DNA of 8,854 nucleotides from Chryseobacterium gleum. Lineage in GTDB: Bacteria; Bacteroidota; Bacteroidia; Flavobacteriales_D; Sanyastnellaceae. The stretch lies in assembly GCA_945897395.1 (NCBI GenBank), contig CAMDFE010000053.1, positions 1 through 8,854 on the forward strand. The letters are read 5' to 3'. A program made the translations under genes and the position numbers. Of the stretch, positions 1 to 7,022 are shown piece by piece; within the stretch, counting starts at the first letter, position 1, and every line of letters begins with the position of its first letter. The notes beneath the pieces were generated by a model. That model saw only the letters and a list, made by a program, of their open reading frames with translations, searched no databases and was not told the origin of the DNA.

Positions 1-214
1 ACCAAGCTGGGTTTGGCTGTGTCAACAAACACTCATAATCGGGTCCAACAGCAGCATCGCCATTATCAACTCCAGCCGGATATGAAACACCAGTACTCGT
101 GCAAAATGGATCGGCAGTAATACAATCGTCTTGGGCATTTCCATAAAAAGTAAATGTTAAAACGAATACTGTGGATAATAGAATTCTTTTCAAGGCTTTG
201 GTTTTGTTGTTCAT
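1..214 (-). CDS. N-terminus of a secreted, probably cell-surface protein (3' end beyond window)
   Basis: The frame is open from an ATG at 214-212 to the left edge, giving 71 residues with no stop. Residues 1-27 are a signal peptide: a Lys/Arg-containing start, a hydrophobic core (ILLSTVFVLTFTFYG) and a GNA|Q cleavage site. The mature part begins DDCITADPFC and continues to PDYECLLTQPNPAW, with three cysteines. From memory, this arrangement (ADPFC, then PAGV, then GPDY-CL--QPNPAW) is typical of the N-terminal domain of large Bacteroidota surface proteins. Those often carry PKD-like repeats and a gliding-motility or type IX sorting domain at the far C-terminus. The C-terminus lies outside the window, so the secretion route is inferred. 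A terminator at 312-341 separates the gene from the FKBP operon upstream, so it probably has its own promoter in the 150-base gap. Coding status is well supported; exact function is unknown. Confidence 0.82.
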   Translation of the reverse strand, partial: MNNKTKALKRILLSTVFVLTFTFYGNAQDDCITADPFCTSTGVSYPAGVDNGDAAVGPDYECLLTQPNPAW

Positions 215-253
215 TTGTAAGACAGCAGTTGCATACAATAAGTTGCTTCTACT

Positions 254-265
254 ACCTTTAAAGGT
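254..265. repeat. 12-bp perfect palindrome (ACCTTTAAAGGT)
   Basis: Bases 254-265 read identically on both strands. The site lies 40 bases upstream of the start codon of the gene at 1-214 and directly downstream of the candidate promoter at 269-299. It could be an operator half-site arrangement or a short 5'-leader element. With no second copy seen in the window, chance is a real alternative. Confidence 0.3.
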
Positions 266-268
266 TAA

Positions 269-299
269 GCAATGTACTAATTTCTTTGTAAACTACAAA
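269..299 (-). promoter_or_regulatory. Candidate Bacteroidota-type promoter for the gene at 1-214
   Basis: On the minus strand a TTTG at 299-296 is followed, after 19 bases, by TACATTGC at 276-269. Bacteroidota housekeeping promoters have a TTTG-like -33 element and a TAnnTTTG -7 element about 19-21 bases apart. The -33 element and spacing fit, and the -7 element is imperfect at its last positions. It would start transcription near base 262, giving a leader of about 50 bases. It lies just after the FKBP terminator, where a new promoter is expected. Confidence 0.35.
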
Positions 300-311
300 C
301 CGAAATTACTC

Positions 312-341
312 AAAAAAAAACAGCACCCGATGAGTGCTGTT
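312..341 (-). terminator. Rho-independent terminator of the FKBP operon
   Basis: Read on the minus strand, AACAGCAC (341-334), a 7-base loop (333-327) and GTGCTGTT (326-319) form an 8-bp perfect stem. It is followed by a run of T that corresponds to the nine A residues at 312-320. It starts 23 bases past the stop codon of the CDS at 365-1054. Stem, short loop and U tract together are a textbook intrinsic terminator, and it faces the right way to end the two-gene FKBP transcript. Confidence 0.9.
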
Positions 342-364
342 CAATTTATTCAAAAGAAGAAGAC

Positions 365-1054
365 TTAATCTATCTTCTCAACTTTAATCAATTCAACTTC
401 GAAAATCAAGGTTGAAAACGCCTCGATTTTTCCCTGTGCTCTCGAACCGTAAGCCAATCCTTGCGGAATGTAAAAGGTGAACTTCGACCCTTCTTTCATC
501 AATTGAAGGCCTTCTGTCCAACCTGGAATAACCTGATTCAAACCAAATGTTGCAGGCTTGCCACGATCGACTGAACTATCGAAAATGACACCATCGATGG
601 TGGTTCCGTGATAATGCACCGTAACCTTGTCGTTCTTGTCTGGCATTACACCTTGACCTTCAACATTCGATTTGTATTGCAAACCTGTTGAAGTTGTTTG
701 AACCCCTGGCTTTTTGCCATTCGCAACAAGATAATCCTCTCCTCGTTTTTTATTCATATCAGTTTTCTTCTGCGAATTTTTTCGAACTTCTGCATTGATG
801 ATGCCTGTTGCCTTGTCCTTTTCCAATTTAACAGTTCCTGCTTTGCTGTCTAGAATGGCTTGCATAATTAATTCATTGGACAAGTTCTCAAATCCAGCGC
901 TCTTCGCGTTTTCCATAACAGAAAGTCCAAAAGCATAAGACAAACTATCCTCATGGGTAAGCATGGCTTTAGTACCCGACTTCCCTTTTTTCTTTTGAGC
1001 AAAAGTCGCTGTTGACAAAGCGATCAATGCCAAGCAAATAGCTAAACGTTTCAT
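365..1054 (-). CDS. Exported FKBP-type peptidyl-prolyl cis-trans isomerase (second gene of pair)
   Basis: This 229-residue protein is predicted to catalyse cis-trans isomerisation of X-Pro bonds in exported proteins. Residues 1-20 are a signal peptide (ATFAQ, cleavage before or after Gln20) with no lipobox Cys, so a soluble periplasmic location is likely. Residues about 32-105 form a helical FkpA/Mip-type N-terminal dimerisation region (DSLSYAFGLSVMENAK). The FKBP domain runs from about 122 to 226. Pocket residues seen are Tyr148, Phe158-Asp159, Arg164, Phe170, Val175-Ile176, Trp179, Tyr195 and Tyr202. The loop that is normally IPPxATLIFEVEL reads IEAFSTLIFEVEL here, so both prolines are lost next to the binding pocket. 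The start is 5 bases after the stop of the paralog upstream, so the two are surely co-transcribed, and the transcript ends at the hairpin at 312-341. Family assignment is firm; isomerase activity is inferred. Confidence 0.93.
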   Translation of the reverse strand: MKRLAICLALIALSTATFAQKKKGKSGTKAMLTHEDSLSYAFGLSVMENAKSAGFENLSNELIMQAILDSKAGTVKLEKDKATGIINAEVRKNSQKKTDMNKKRGEDYLVANGKKPGVQTTSTGLQYKSNVEGQGVMPDKNDKVTVHYHGTTIDGVIFDSSVDRGKPATFGLNQVIPGWTEGLQLMKEGSKFTFYIPQGLAYGSRAQGKIEAFSTLIFEVELIKVEKID

Positions 1055-1059
1055 AATTC

Positions 1060-1782
1060 TTAGTTCGCTGGTTTTATCTCTACAACTTCCATTTCAAAAA
1101 TCAACGTTGCAAACGGAGGAATAACTCCACCTGCACCTTGTTCTCCGTATGCCAAATTCTGTGGGATGTACAATTCGTATTGTCCCCCCGCTTTCATCAA
1201 CTTCAACCCTTCTCCCCATCCTGGAATTACTTGTCCTGCCGTGATAGTAATAGGCTCATTTCTTTCGTAAGAGCTATCGAAAACCTTTCCATCTACCAAT
1301 GAACCTTTGTAGTGAACTACAATGGTATCGTTATCGTCTGGAGACAATCCAATTCCTTCACGAATAACTTTGTACTGCAATCCAGACTCAGTAGTTATAA
1401 CTCCTGGCTTCTGTCCGTTCTCATTTAAAAATGTTGTTTCTTTTTCCATTGTTTTTGATGCTTTTTCAGATTCTCTTCTTGCTAAAATTCCTTGAATGTA
1501 TGGATCTACCATTTCATTAGGAAGTTGATTCATTTTATTGGCGTGGTCCAAAATGGCTTGACCCATAATGTTTTCATTCAACCCTACAATACCGCTTGAG
1601 GAAATGTTATTAGCAACACTTATTCCGATTGCATAAGACAAGCTATCGTTTTCGTTGGCCAATACAACCGTTGATTTCTTCGGGTCTTCCTTTGGTTTCT
1701 TCTTTTTATCTCCTTGATCCATTGCATTCGAACTCAATACCAATAAGCTCGCTCCAAGAAGTACAATATGTTTACTTTTCAT
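1060..1782 (-). CDS. Exported FKBP-type peptidyl-prolyl cis-trans isomerase (first gene of pair)
   Basis: This 240-residue paralog of the downstream gene has the same plan. It has a signal peptide of about 20 residues (SSNA, cleavage near residue 20), then a Lys-rich linker (GDKKKKPKEDPKK), a helical FkpA/Mip-like region at about 44-120 (NDSLSYAIGISVANNI) and an FKBP domain at about 132-237. Pocket residues are Tyr158, Phe168-Asp169, Arg174, Val185-Ile186, Trp189, Tyr205 and Tyr212. The residue matching the usual second Phe is Ile180. The loop IPPFATLIFEMEV keeps the standard prolines, so this copy looks the more canonical of the two. It likely works in the periplasm as a folding helper and isomerase. 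It is the first gene of the operon, 62 bases from the divergent start at 1845, so its promoter must lie in or near that gap. No convincing minus-strand promoter motif was seen there. Confidence 0.94.
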   Translation of the reverse strand: MKSKHIVLLGASLLVLSSNAMDQGDKKKKPKEDPKKSTVVLANENDSLSYAIGISVANNISSSGIVGLNENIMGQAILDHANKMNQLPNEMVDPYIQGILARRESEKASKTMEKETTFLNENGQKPGVITTESGLQYKVIREGIGLSPDDNDTIVVHYKGSLVDGKVFDSSYERNEPITITAGQVIPGWGEGLKLMKAGGQYELYIPQNLAYGEQGAGGVIPPFATLIFEMEVVEIKPAN

Positions 1783-1832
1783 TGAAATTTATTTTGGTCT
1801 GCAAGTTAATCAGATTATCAATTCATTCAGCT

Positions 1833-1840
1833 TATTTTTG
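1833..1840 (+). promoter_or_regulatory. TAnnTTTG -7-like element just before the gene at 1845
   Basis: TATTTTTG matches the Bacteroidota -7 consensus TAnnTTTG exactly. It ends only 4 bases before the ATG at 1845, so a start site at the usual distance would give a leaderless or nearly leaderless mRNA. No matching -33 element was found about 20 bases upstream, and in AT-rich DNA this octamer can occur by chance. Confidence 0.25.
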
Positions 1841-1844
1841 AAAA

Positions 1845-2480
1845 ATGAAGGTCTTCAGATTACTCATTATTTTTGGAATACTTTTCCTTTTATCTCGCGT
1901 TGCTCAAGGGCAAAATGATTTATACGGAGGAATTACATTTGAAAATTTGACTTACAACAAATCGAGTGTCTATTCCATTGGAACAGATTTATATGCCCCG
2001 TTAGGAAATCGATTCACACTCAATTACAGTTTCAAACTTGGATTGAGTAAAGACCGCAGTTTCGTGTTTCACTCATCTGTATCAACTTTATTGGGGACTT
2101 ACCTGCTGGCATTGAATGGCGATTATCCGGGTATAGCAACTCTTGGATTGATTTGCCTCGCTATACCCGAAGGAGTTGGAATGTATATGGGACCCGATGG
2201 ACAAGCGCTTCACCTTTCTGTGAATCCGCTTGGAATGGATTATTTTTCTGCTGGTGATTTCACACAAGAATATGTAGGCATGAGTTGCAGCGCTATTGCG
2301 CGTATTCATTACAAATTGAAATCTCACGTCCCTTCGTACATCACGCCGATGGTTGGACTGTATTATCGCTACAACCAATCAGCCATCAATGAACAATATG
2401 GAATTCGGTTGGGTGTTTCCTTTGGGCTCGCTTCCAGAAATGTAGATTCGGGAACTAGCATTCAAGAGCTCTTTCGATGA
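1845..2480 (+). CDS. Exported protein of unknown function, possible outer-membrane beta-barrel
   Basis: I do not recognise this 211-residue protein as a named family. Residues 1-22 are a signal peptide (MKVFRLLIIF then GILFLLSRVAQG, cleavage around Gly22-Gln23), with no lipobox Cys. The mature part has many short alternating hydrophobic/polar strands rich in Gly and Tyr, such as LYGGITFENLTY, RFTLNYSFKLGL and GIRLGVSFGLASRN. It also contains a segment ITPMVGLYYRYNQ, which resembles an outer-membrane strand. A small outer-membrane barrel or periplasmic beta protein is therefore the best structural guess. The Gly-rich stretch at about 88-115 is more hydrophobic than a usual barrel strand. The start codon precedes an obvious signal peptide and no closer Met exists. 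Its stop codon overlaps the start of the 44-residue CDS at 2477, which suggests a two-gene transcript. It is divergent from the FKBP operon. Confidence 0.8.
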   Translation: MKVFRLLIIFGILFLLSRVAQGQNDLYGGITFENLTYNKSSVYSIGTDLYAPLGNRFTLNYSFKLGLSKDRSFVFHSSVSTLLGTYLLALNGDYPGIATLGLICLAIPEGVGMYMGPDGQALHLSVNPLGMDYFSAGDFTQEYVGMSCSAIARIHYKLKSHVPSYITPMVGLYYRYNQSAINEQYGIRLGVSFGLASRNVDSGTSIQELFR

Positions 2481-2611
2481 AAAACCTACTATTGACTTTT
2501 ATTCTTCTGAGCAATCAGATTGTTTCATTGAACGCGCAAACAGACACGCATCAAAACCATACTTCCCCATGCTGCAAAGAGAAGAGCGATTTTGACGTAA
2601 GTACTTTTTAG
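2477..2611 (+). CDS. 44-residue exported peptide with a Cys-Cys pair
   Basis: The ATG at 2477-2479 overlaps the TGA at 2478-2480 of the preceding gene (ATGA), the classic layout for translational coupling. The 44 codons end with TAG at 2609-2611. Residues 1-21 form a clear signal peptide (MKNLLLTFILLSNQIVSLNAQ, cleavage at NA|Q), as is usual in Bacteroidota. The mature peptide would be only about 23 residues and contains two His residues, a Cys-Cys pair (32-33) and a charged tail (KEKSDFDVSTF). His and paired Cys could bind metal or form a disulfide; this is a guess. It could also be the remaining N-terminus of a longer gene, but no homologous-looking continuation was seen in the other frames of 2612-2696. 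That 85-base convergent gap also shows no strong terminator. Function is unknown. Confidence 0.62.
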   Translation: MKNLLLTFILLSNQIVSLNAQTDTHQNHTSPCCKEKSDFDVSTF

Positions 2612-2696
2612 AATGTTCGATTGGTCCATTGAACGATAGACGATCAAAGAGAAGAAATAGTTTCCTGGTATAGAAAATTGAAAACGACTTTGAACT

Positions 2697-3794
2697 TTAA
2701 CCCAGTGAAACGCCAATGAGCGTTCCTATTCCAAAAGTTATTGCTGCTGCAATTAGTCCGAATAATACTTGTCGGAATCCGCTGAACCATACATTTTTTC
2801 CAGTGAACAAGGTAATTGCCGCGCCAATTCCGAACAATCCGAAGGCACTGCAAACAGTACTTAAAATGATCGCCGTAAATCCTGTTGTAAAGAAAAACGG
2901 AATCACCGGAATGATTGCTCCCATGAGAAACAAGAAGAACGAAGAGTAAGCAGCTTCCATGGCCGAACCTTTGAGTTCCTCTGCATTTATACCCAACTCT
3001 TCTCTTACTAAAATATCTAATGCCTGTTCTTTGTTTTGCATGATCGAAGCCGCCATTTCTTTTGCTTGAGCTTCTGGTATTCCCTTCGCCATATAGATCA
3101 AAGCAATCTCTTGTTGTTCTCCTTCCGGATTAATTTCCAACTCTTCGGCTTCCAATTCCATTTGATTTTCGGAGAGCTCTTGTGAAGACTTCACGCTGAT
3201 CCATTCTCCCAACGCCATGGAGAGTGCACCGGCCAACATACCTGCTAGACCTGTCATGAGCACAGGTCCGCTTCCCGCGCTGGCTCCTGCAACGCCCATA
3301 ACTAAACTGAAGTTTGAAACCAATCCGTCATTCCCTCCGAGAACCGCGGCGCGAATAGCGTTTCCCCCAACATTGCGGTGACGCTTTTCAAATCGCGCCA
3401 ATGACGAACCTGAAATATTCTTATTGGTCTGAAGAATATTTCGAAGGATCGAAACGTGAGCAGTATCTGAAATCGAATTCTGCATATTCTGTTGCTTCCG
3501 AGCATTCAACACTCCTGCAGAAAGACCCTTCTCTGTGTCTAACAAAACACCCAGCACGTAATCATATCCGAATATTCTTCCAATTCTTTTCAATGTCTTT
3601 GCTCTTCCCGAAGGGCCTGGCATATCGGATTCAGGAAGACCTTTGCTTTTCAAAAATGCTTTCGCATGTCCCATTTCAATTCCGCTCATTTCACGAAACA
3701 CATGCGCGACATTCTGATCTTCTTCGTGCTCGGCCAACAGTGCATACAAAAAAGATGCATCAACTTCGGTCTGAATACTCGCTAGATTTTCCAT
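2697..3794 (-). CDS. Ferritin-like/VIT1 (CCC1) fusion, membrane iron transporter
   Basis: This 365-residue protein joins two domains. Residues about 1-125 are a ferritin-like (erythrin/rubrerythrin-type) helical bundle. Likely diiron ligands are Glu10, the E40-x-x-H43 motif, Glu88 and D110-x-x-H113; the last pair has Asp where Glu is common. Residues about 145-365 are a VIT1/CCC1 transporter. Segment AAVLGGNDGLVSNFSLVMG lies in the first membrane helix, and SMALGEWISVKSSQE ends the second. An acidic cytoplasmic metal-binding stretch at about 205-270 follows (MELEAEELEINPEGEQQE). Three more helices lie at about 281-302, 305-330 and 338-362. Relatives such as MbfA in alpha-proteobacteria export iron with help from the ferritin-like part, so iron or manganese efflux at the inner membrane is the likely role. 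The start lies 23 bases past the stop of the upstream hydrolase gene, preceded by CAGGA, so it may be the last gene of that transcript. Confidence 0.93.
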   Translation of the reverse strand: MENLASIQTEVDASFLYALLAEHEEDQNVAHVFREMSGIEMGHAKAFLKSKGLPESDMPGPSGRAKTLKRIGRIFGYDYVLGVLLDTEKGLSAGVLNARKQQNMQNSISDTAHVSILRNILQTNKNISGSSLARFEKRHRNVGGNAIRAAVLGGNDGLVSNFSLVMGVAGASAGSGPVLMTGLAGMLAGALSMALGEWISVKSSQELSENQMELEAEELEINPEGEQQEIALIYMAKGIPEAQAKEMAASIMQNKEQALDILVREELGINAEELKGSAMEAAYSSFFLFLMGAIIPVIPFFFTTGFTAIILSTVCSAFGLFGIGAAITLFTGKNVWFSGFRQVLFGLIAAAITFGIGTLIGVSLG

Positions 3795-3817
3795 TTGGTC
3801 CTGAATTACAATATCAT

Positions 3818-5467
3818 TTATTTCGTCAACTTTTCGAAGTACAAATTACGAACTCTTCCGGTTGTAAGATAGAAACCTTCCACTTTCTTCCTTTTTCCTC
3901 TTGAAAATTGAATGAAGAAATTTCCTGAGAACTCATCCTTTGCAAAAGGAAAGAACTCTAACTTATTCTTTCGTGGGATTTTCACAAACAACAAACTATC
4001 GTTAGCTGTAACAGTATATTTCGTGTCAAGTTCAGGACTGTAATACTCACCAATAAATTCCAAAAACTCCGAAGATTTCAGGTCAACTTCAACCACTCGT
4101 TCATAGTTCCTATTAATCAAATTTGGATTCGTAACGCAGAACTTCTCAACTCCTAATTCTTTCGAAAAGGACAACTTCGTGGAGCTACCCGGAACGCTAA
4201 ATTCCGAATTACTAAACGGCAACAACTTTGTACTTCCCAAAATCAATTTTCCATTTTTAAAATTCACTTCGACTCTCCTTTTTGTCAAGGCATCTATGTA
4301 ATTCCCAACCCATCCTTTTACAATTGAACTGTCTATTGGGAAAATTGCATCAGGAACTTCATTCGTTTTAATTTCCAAAAAAAGATCCGCCACCTTTTGA
4401 GATAAAAGCATAACCTGACTTTCGGCATGATTAGCAAGTAAAATAACAGAAAAATGTTGATCAGGGAATCGAATAAAATTGCTGCGATATCCTGCGTCTG
4501 CTCCACTGTGTTGTTCTGTTTTGAATCCCTTGTATATTTCAGTGCTTATTCCACCAGCATAGGCCTGCTTCGTACCGTTGTTCAAGATTCCATTTTCCAA
4601 CATGGCACTTATAAAAGCCGGACCACCAATACTTTTCGAGTAAAAATTTTCATCCCACTTACTCAAATCCTCAACGGTTGTAAAAAGACTCGTTGCTCCG
4701 TAATTATCAAATACTGGAATAGATATTTTCCAATTACCCTGATCATCCTGCTGATATGCAGAAGTTCTATTGGGAGTAACTTCTGAATGGTCACTATGAA
4801 AATGTGTATTCATCATTCCAAGTGGTTTGAAAAATACTGAATCAGAATACTCTCTCAGTGATACGCCTGTAATTCGTTTAACAGCAACGCCAAGGATTGT
4901 ATAACTCGTGTTACAATAATAATACTCCGAGCCTGGAACGAAATTCAATGCAACTTGTCTGTGAAGCATCTCTAAAACATCATCTTCCGTTATTAAATCA
5001 TCATCGCGCCAACCCGCTAATTCCTGAAGATCCCACTGGTCTCTCATTCCACTTGTGTGGTGAATGAGGTGATTAAATGTAATGACATGCCCAAAGTCGG
5101 GAACTTCCGGAAGATATTTCCGAATGTCTTCATTCAAACTTAATTTACCTTCTAATGAAAGCATAATTATTGCAGCCGCTGTAAACTGTTTTGAAATAGA
5201 TGCTACGTGAAATATTGAAGTTGGAGTTATTGGAATGCCGTATTCTAAATTCGACATACCGTATCCCTTTTCATAAATGACCTTACCATCTTTTACCAAT
5301 GCTATAGAGCATCCTGGTGTGTTCGGAGATTTATATTCCTCGAAAATCGCATCTACTTTCTCGCGCAACGAATCTTGTATTTGAGCGTGCGATGGCAAGA
5401 AAAAAAACACGGAGCATGAAAGAAGAAAAATGACCTTCATACTGATTGAGAATTTGAATATACGCAT
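3818..5467 (-). CDS. Exported serine hydrolase, beta-lactamase fold (class C/S12 family), with C-terminal beta domain
   Basis: This 549-residue enzyme belongs to the penicillin-binding/class C beta-lactamase-like serine hydrolases. The active-site motifs are SxxK at S90-I91-S92-K93, YxN at Y184-C185-N186 and HSG at 320-322 in place of KTG. HSG/HTG variants are common in the S12 peptidase and esterase branch, so the substrate may be a D-amino peptide, amide or ester rather than a beta-lactam. Residues about 384-549 form a beta-rich C-terminal extension ending in a lipocalin-like module (FIGEYYSPELDTKYTV to GRVRNLYFEKL) common in this family. The annotated start gives a 29-residue signal region. 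Met10 (codon 5440-5438) gives a neater signal peptide of 20 residues ending SHA|Q, so it may be the true start. There is no type IX sorting tail, so it is probably periplasmic. It follows the next upstream hydrolase gene by 10 bases. Confidence 0.92.
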   Translation of the reverse strand: MRIFKFSISMKVIFLLSCSVFFFLPSHAQIQDSLREKVDAIFEEYKSPNTPGCSIALVKDGKVIYEKGYGMSNLEYGIPITPTSIFHVASISKQFTAAAIIMLSLEGKLSLNEDIRKYLPEVPDFGHVITFNHLIHHTSGMRDQWDLQELAGWRDDDLITEDDVLEMLHRQVALNFVPGSEYYYCNTSYTILGVAVKRITGVSLREYSDSVFFKPLGMMNTHFHSDHSEVTPNRTSAYQQDDQGNWKISIPVFDNYGATSLFTTVEDLSKWDENFYSKSIGGPAFISAMLENGILNNGTKQAYAGGISTEIYKGFKTEQHSGADAGYRSNFIRFPDQHFSVILLANHAESQVMLLSQKVADLFLEIKTNEVPDAIFPIDSSIVKGWVGNYIDALTKRRVEVNFKNGKLILGSTKLLPFSNSEFSVPGSSTKLSFSKELGVEKFCVTNPNLINRNYERVVEVDLKSSEFLEFIGEYYSPELDTKYTVTANDSLLFVKIPRKNKLEFFPFAKDEFSGNFFIQFSRGKRKKVEGFYLTTGRVRNLYFEKLTK

Positions 5468-5477
5468 CGGGATGATT

Positions 5478-6971
5478 CTACTGAATTATTATCTTCTGAA
5501 CAATCAAATTCGAATCGTCTTGAACTTTCAACATATAATATCCCGATTGAAAATTCAACTGTTCAATTTTTAATTCAGATTGACCTGCAATGAATTTATC
5601 TGAATAAACCAGCTCTCCTATTGAGTTGTAAATCTGCACACTAGCCCTAGCAAAAAGATTCCCGCTATACCGAACGGTCATATTGCCATTCGACGGATTC
5701 GGAAAAACTTCTAACATTGAATCTTTATTATCGATTGATGCTACTGAGGTAGATATGCAAAAAGAGGTAGAGTCGAATAAATTCAACGAAGGAATAATAT
5801 CTAATGTCGGAAGCACATTCCAAACAAGTTGGTCAACATCGACAACAAGATTTGTAATATTTGATGGCCTCGTGTTTAATAATATTGCCCAATTCAATTG
5901 ATTGTTCCCACGAACAATTTCTGTTGTGGTTCCCGGAAGAGAACCTGTGTGCCAATAGTTATCGTGAAATGGACTCACATTCCAACCAAGCGCGTAGTAA
6001 TCACTTACAAAAGATGGGCTAATCATAGTGTCTATAGTTGCCGGAAGCAACATGTCAGGAACCGTTGTAAATCGGTCTACTGCACAAAGTATCTTGCATA
6101 AGTCTTCAGCAGAGCCAACCCAACCTCCTGCAGCGTCGAGTCCTTCAATATTAAAACCTCCATATGGTCTAGGAACCATTAAGGGATTGTCATAAACCGA
6201 GGGGACATATGACGCATTTGCGTAATCATAATAATTAACTTCATTCGGAAGTTTATCCACTAATAGATTTTTTCCGCAATACATATCTACAATATCCAAT
6301 GGGGCTAAAATGCTATCTCGAACATAGGTTTCATATTCCTGTCCTGTTATTTCTTCAATAACTGTTCCGAGTATACTGTAACCCAAATTTGAATAATGGA
6401 ATTGCGTTCCGGGTGTAAAGTCCAGCTCTTGGTTATTCAATACATATTCAATCGTAGTCATTTCATCTGCCGGAGCTGATACAGACATTGCCTGAGCGAT
6501 GTAATAACTATCAAACATGGGATCTCCAGACACATCTCTGTCCCAACCGCCAGCATGTTGGAGAAGGTTTCGAACTGTAATGTTATAAACCCGAGGGTCG
6601 ATTGCATTTTGAAAAACGATTGAATTTAATAAGCCGTCTGCACCAAACACAGTATCATTCAAACCTACCCTTCCCTGCTCATAAAGATGCATAATAGTAA
6701 TTGATGTAATTTGCTTCGACAGGCTCGCCAATCGGAAAATATTATCGGGACATACCAATGTATTGGCATCTAAGTCTGCGTAACCAAATCCTCGGTTATA
6801 AACGAGTCTACCTTGGTATGTAATTGCTAATTGTCCTCCTGGTATCGAGTAATCGCTAATCAGATTCATCATAGCTTCATCAAAGTTCACCAAGTCCGGA
6901 ACTTCATAACCCGTCTGCGCCTTTGAAGAAGAACAACAGAACAAGAATAAAACAAATAAAATTTTTTTCAT
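5478..6971 (-). CDS. Secreted serine hydrolase, beta-lactamase fold, with type IX secretion sorting domain
   Basis: This 497-residue protein has a signal peptide of about 18 residues (SSSKA|Q). The two Cys at 12-13 do not fit a lipobox. The catalytic domain, about 25-390, carries SxxK at S83-L84-S85-K86, YxN at Y193-S194-N195 and HTG at 341-343, marking an S12/class C beta-lactamase-like serine hydrolase with complete catalytic motifs. Residues about 416-497 are a type A Por/type IX sorting domain, with VFPNPSNGNMTV at the start, then SGYYMLKVQ and the end QKIIIQ. It should therefore cross the outer membrane and be released or anchored at the cell surface. Substrate is not determined; peptides, esters or amides are candidates. 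The gene starts 51 bases after the adenylate cyclase stop and ends 10 bases before the second hydrolase. No clear promoter or terminator was seen in those gaps, so co-transcription is likely. Confidence 0.94.
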   Translation of the reverse strand: MKKILFVLFLFCCSSSKAQTGYEVPDLVNFDEAMMNLISDYSIPGGQLAITYQGRLVYNRGFGYADLDANTLVCPDNIFRLASLSKQITSITIMHLYEQGRVGLNDTVFGADGLLNSIVFQNAIDPRVYNITVRNLLQHAGGWDRDVSGDPMFDSYYIAQAMSVSAPADEMTTIEYVLNNQELDFTPGTQFHYSNLGYSILGTVIEEITGQEYETYVRDSILAPLDIVDMYCGKNLLVDKLPNEVNYYDYANASYVPSVYDNPLMVPRPYGGFNIEGLDAAGGWVGSAEDLCKILCAVDRFTTVPDMLLPATIDTMISPSFVSDYYALGWNVSPFHDNYWHTGSLPGTTTEIVRGNNQLNWAILLNTRPSNITNLVVDVDQLVWNVLPTLDIIPSLNLFDSTSFCISTSVASIDNKDSMLEVFPNPSNGNMTVRYSGNLFARASVQIYNSIGELVYSDKFIAGQSELKIEQLNFQSGYYMLKVQDDSNLIVQKIIIQ

Positions 6972-7022
6972 ACTTACAGTATATTAAGGTTTAAGAAAAT
7001 TCACAAGAATGCAATGGCTTAG

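Noticed and set aside
171..368. 65-codon plus-strand open frame
   Set aside because: It runs opposite the signal peptide of the left-edge gene and through the minus-strand terminator hairpin; low-complexity Lys-rich product with no coding signs.
2612..2696. Bidirectional terminator in the convergent gap
   Set aside because: Only 4-bp stems such as GAAATAGTTTC and imperfect pairings were found, with no T tract after a stable stem.
2525..2716. 63-codon open frame on the minus strand with a hydrophobic C-terminal half
   Set aside because: It overlaps the end of the iron transporter gene and lies antisense to the 44-residue CDS. The plus-strand reading has a signal peptide and an ATGA overlap, which is much stronger evidence.
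3401..3904. 167-codon plus-strand open frame
   Set aside because: It lies opposite the well-supported iron transporter and the end of a hydrolase gene. It shows no domain or signal peptide and is an antisense shadow.
3818..6971. Calling the two hydrolases antibiotic-resistance beta-lactamases
   Set aside because: They have HSG/HTG instead of KTG and long C-terminal extensions or a sorting tail, typical of the broad S12 peptidase/esterase branch. The sequence does not show beta-lactam hydrolysis.
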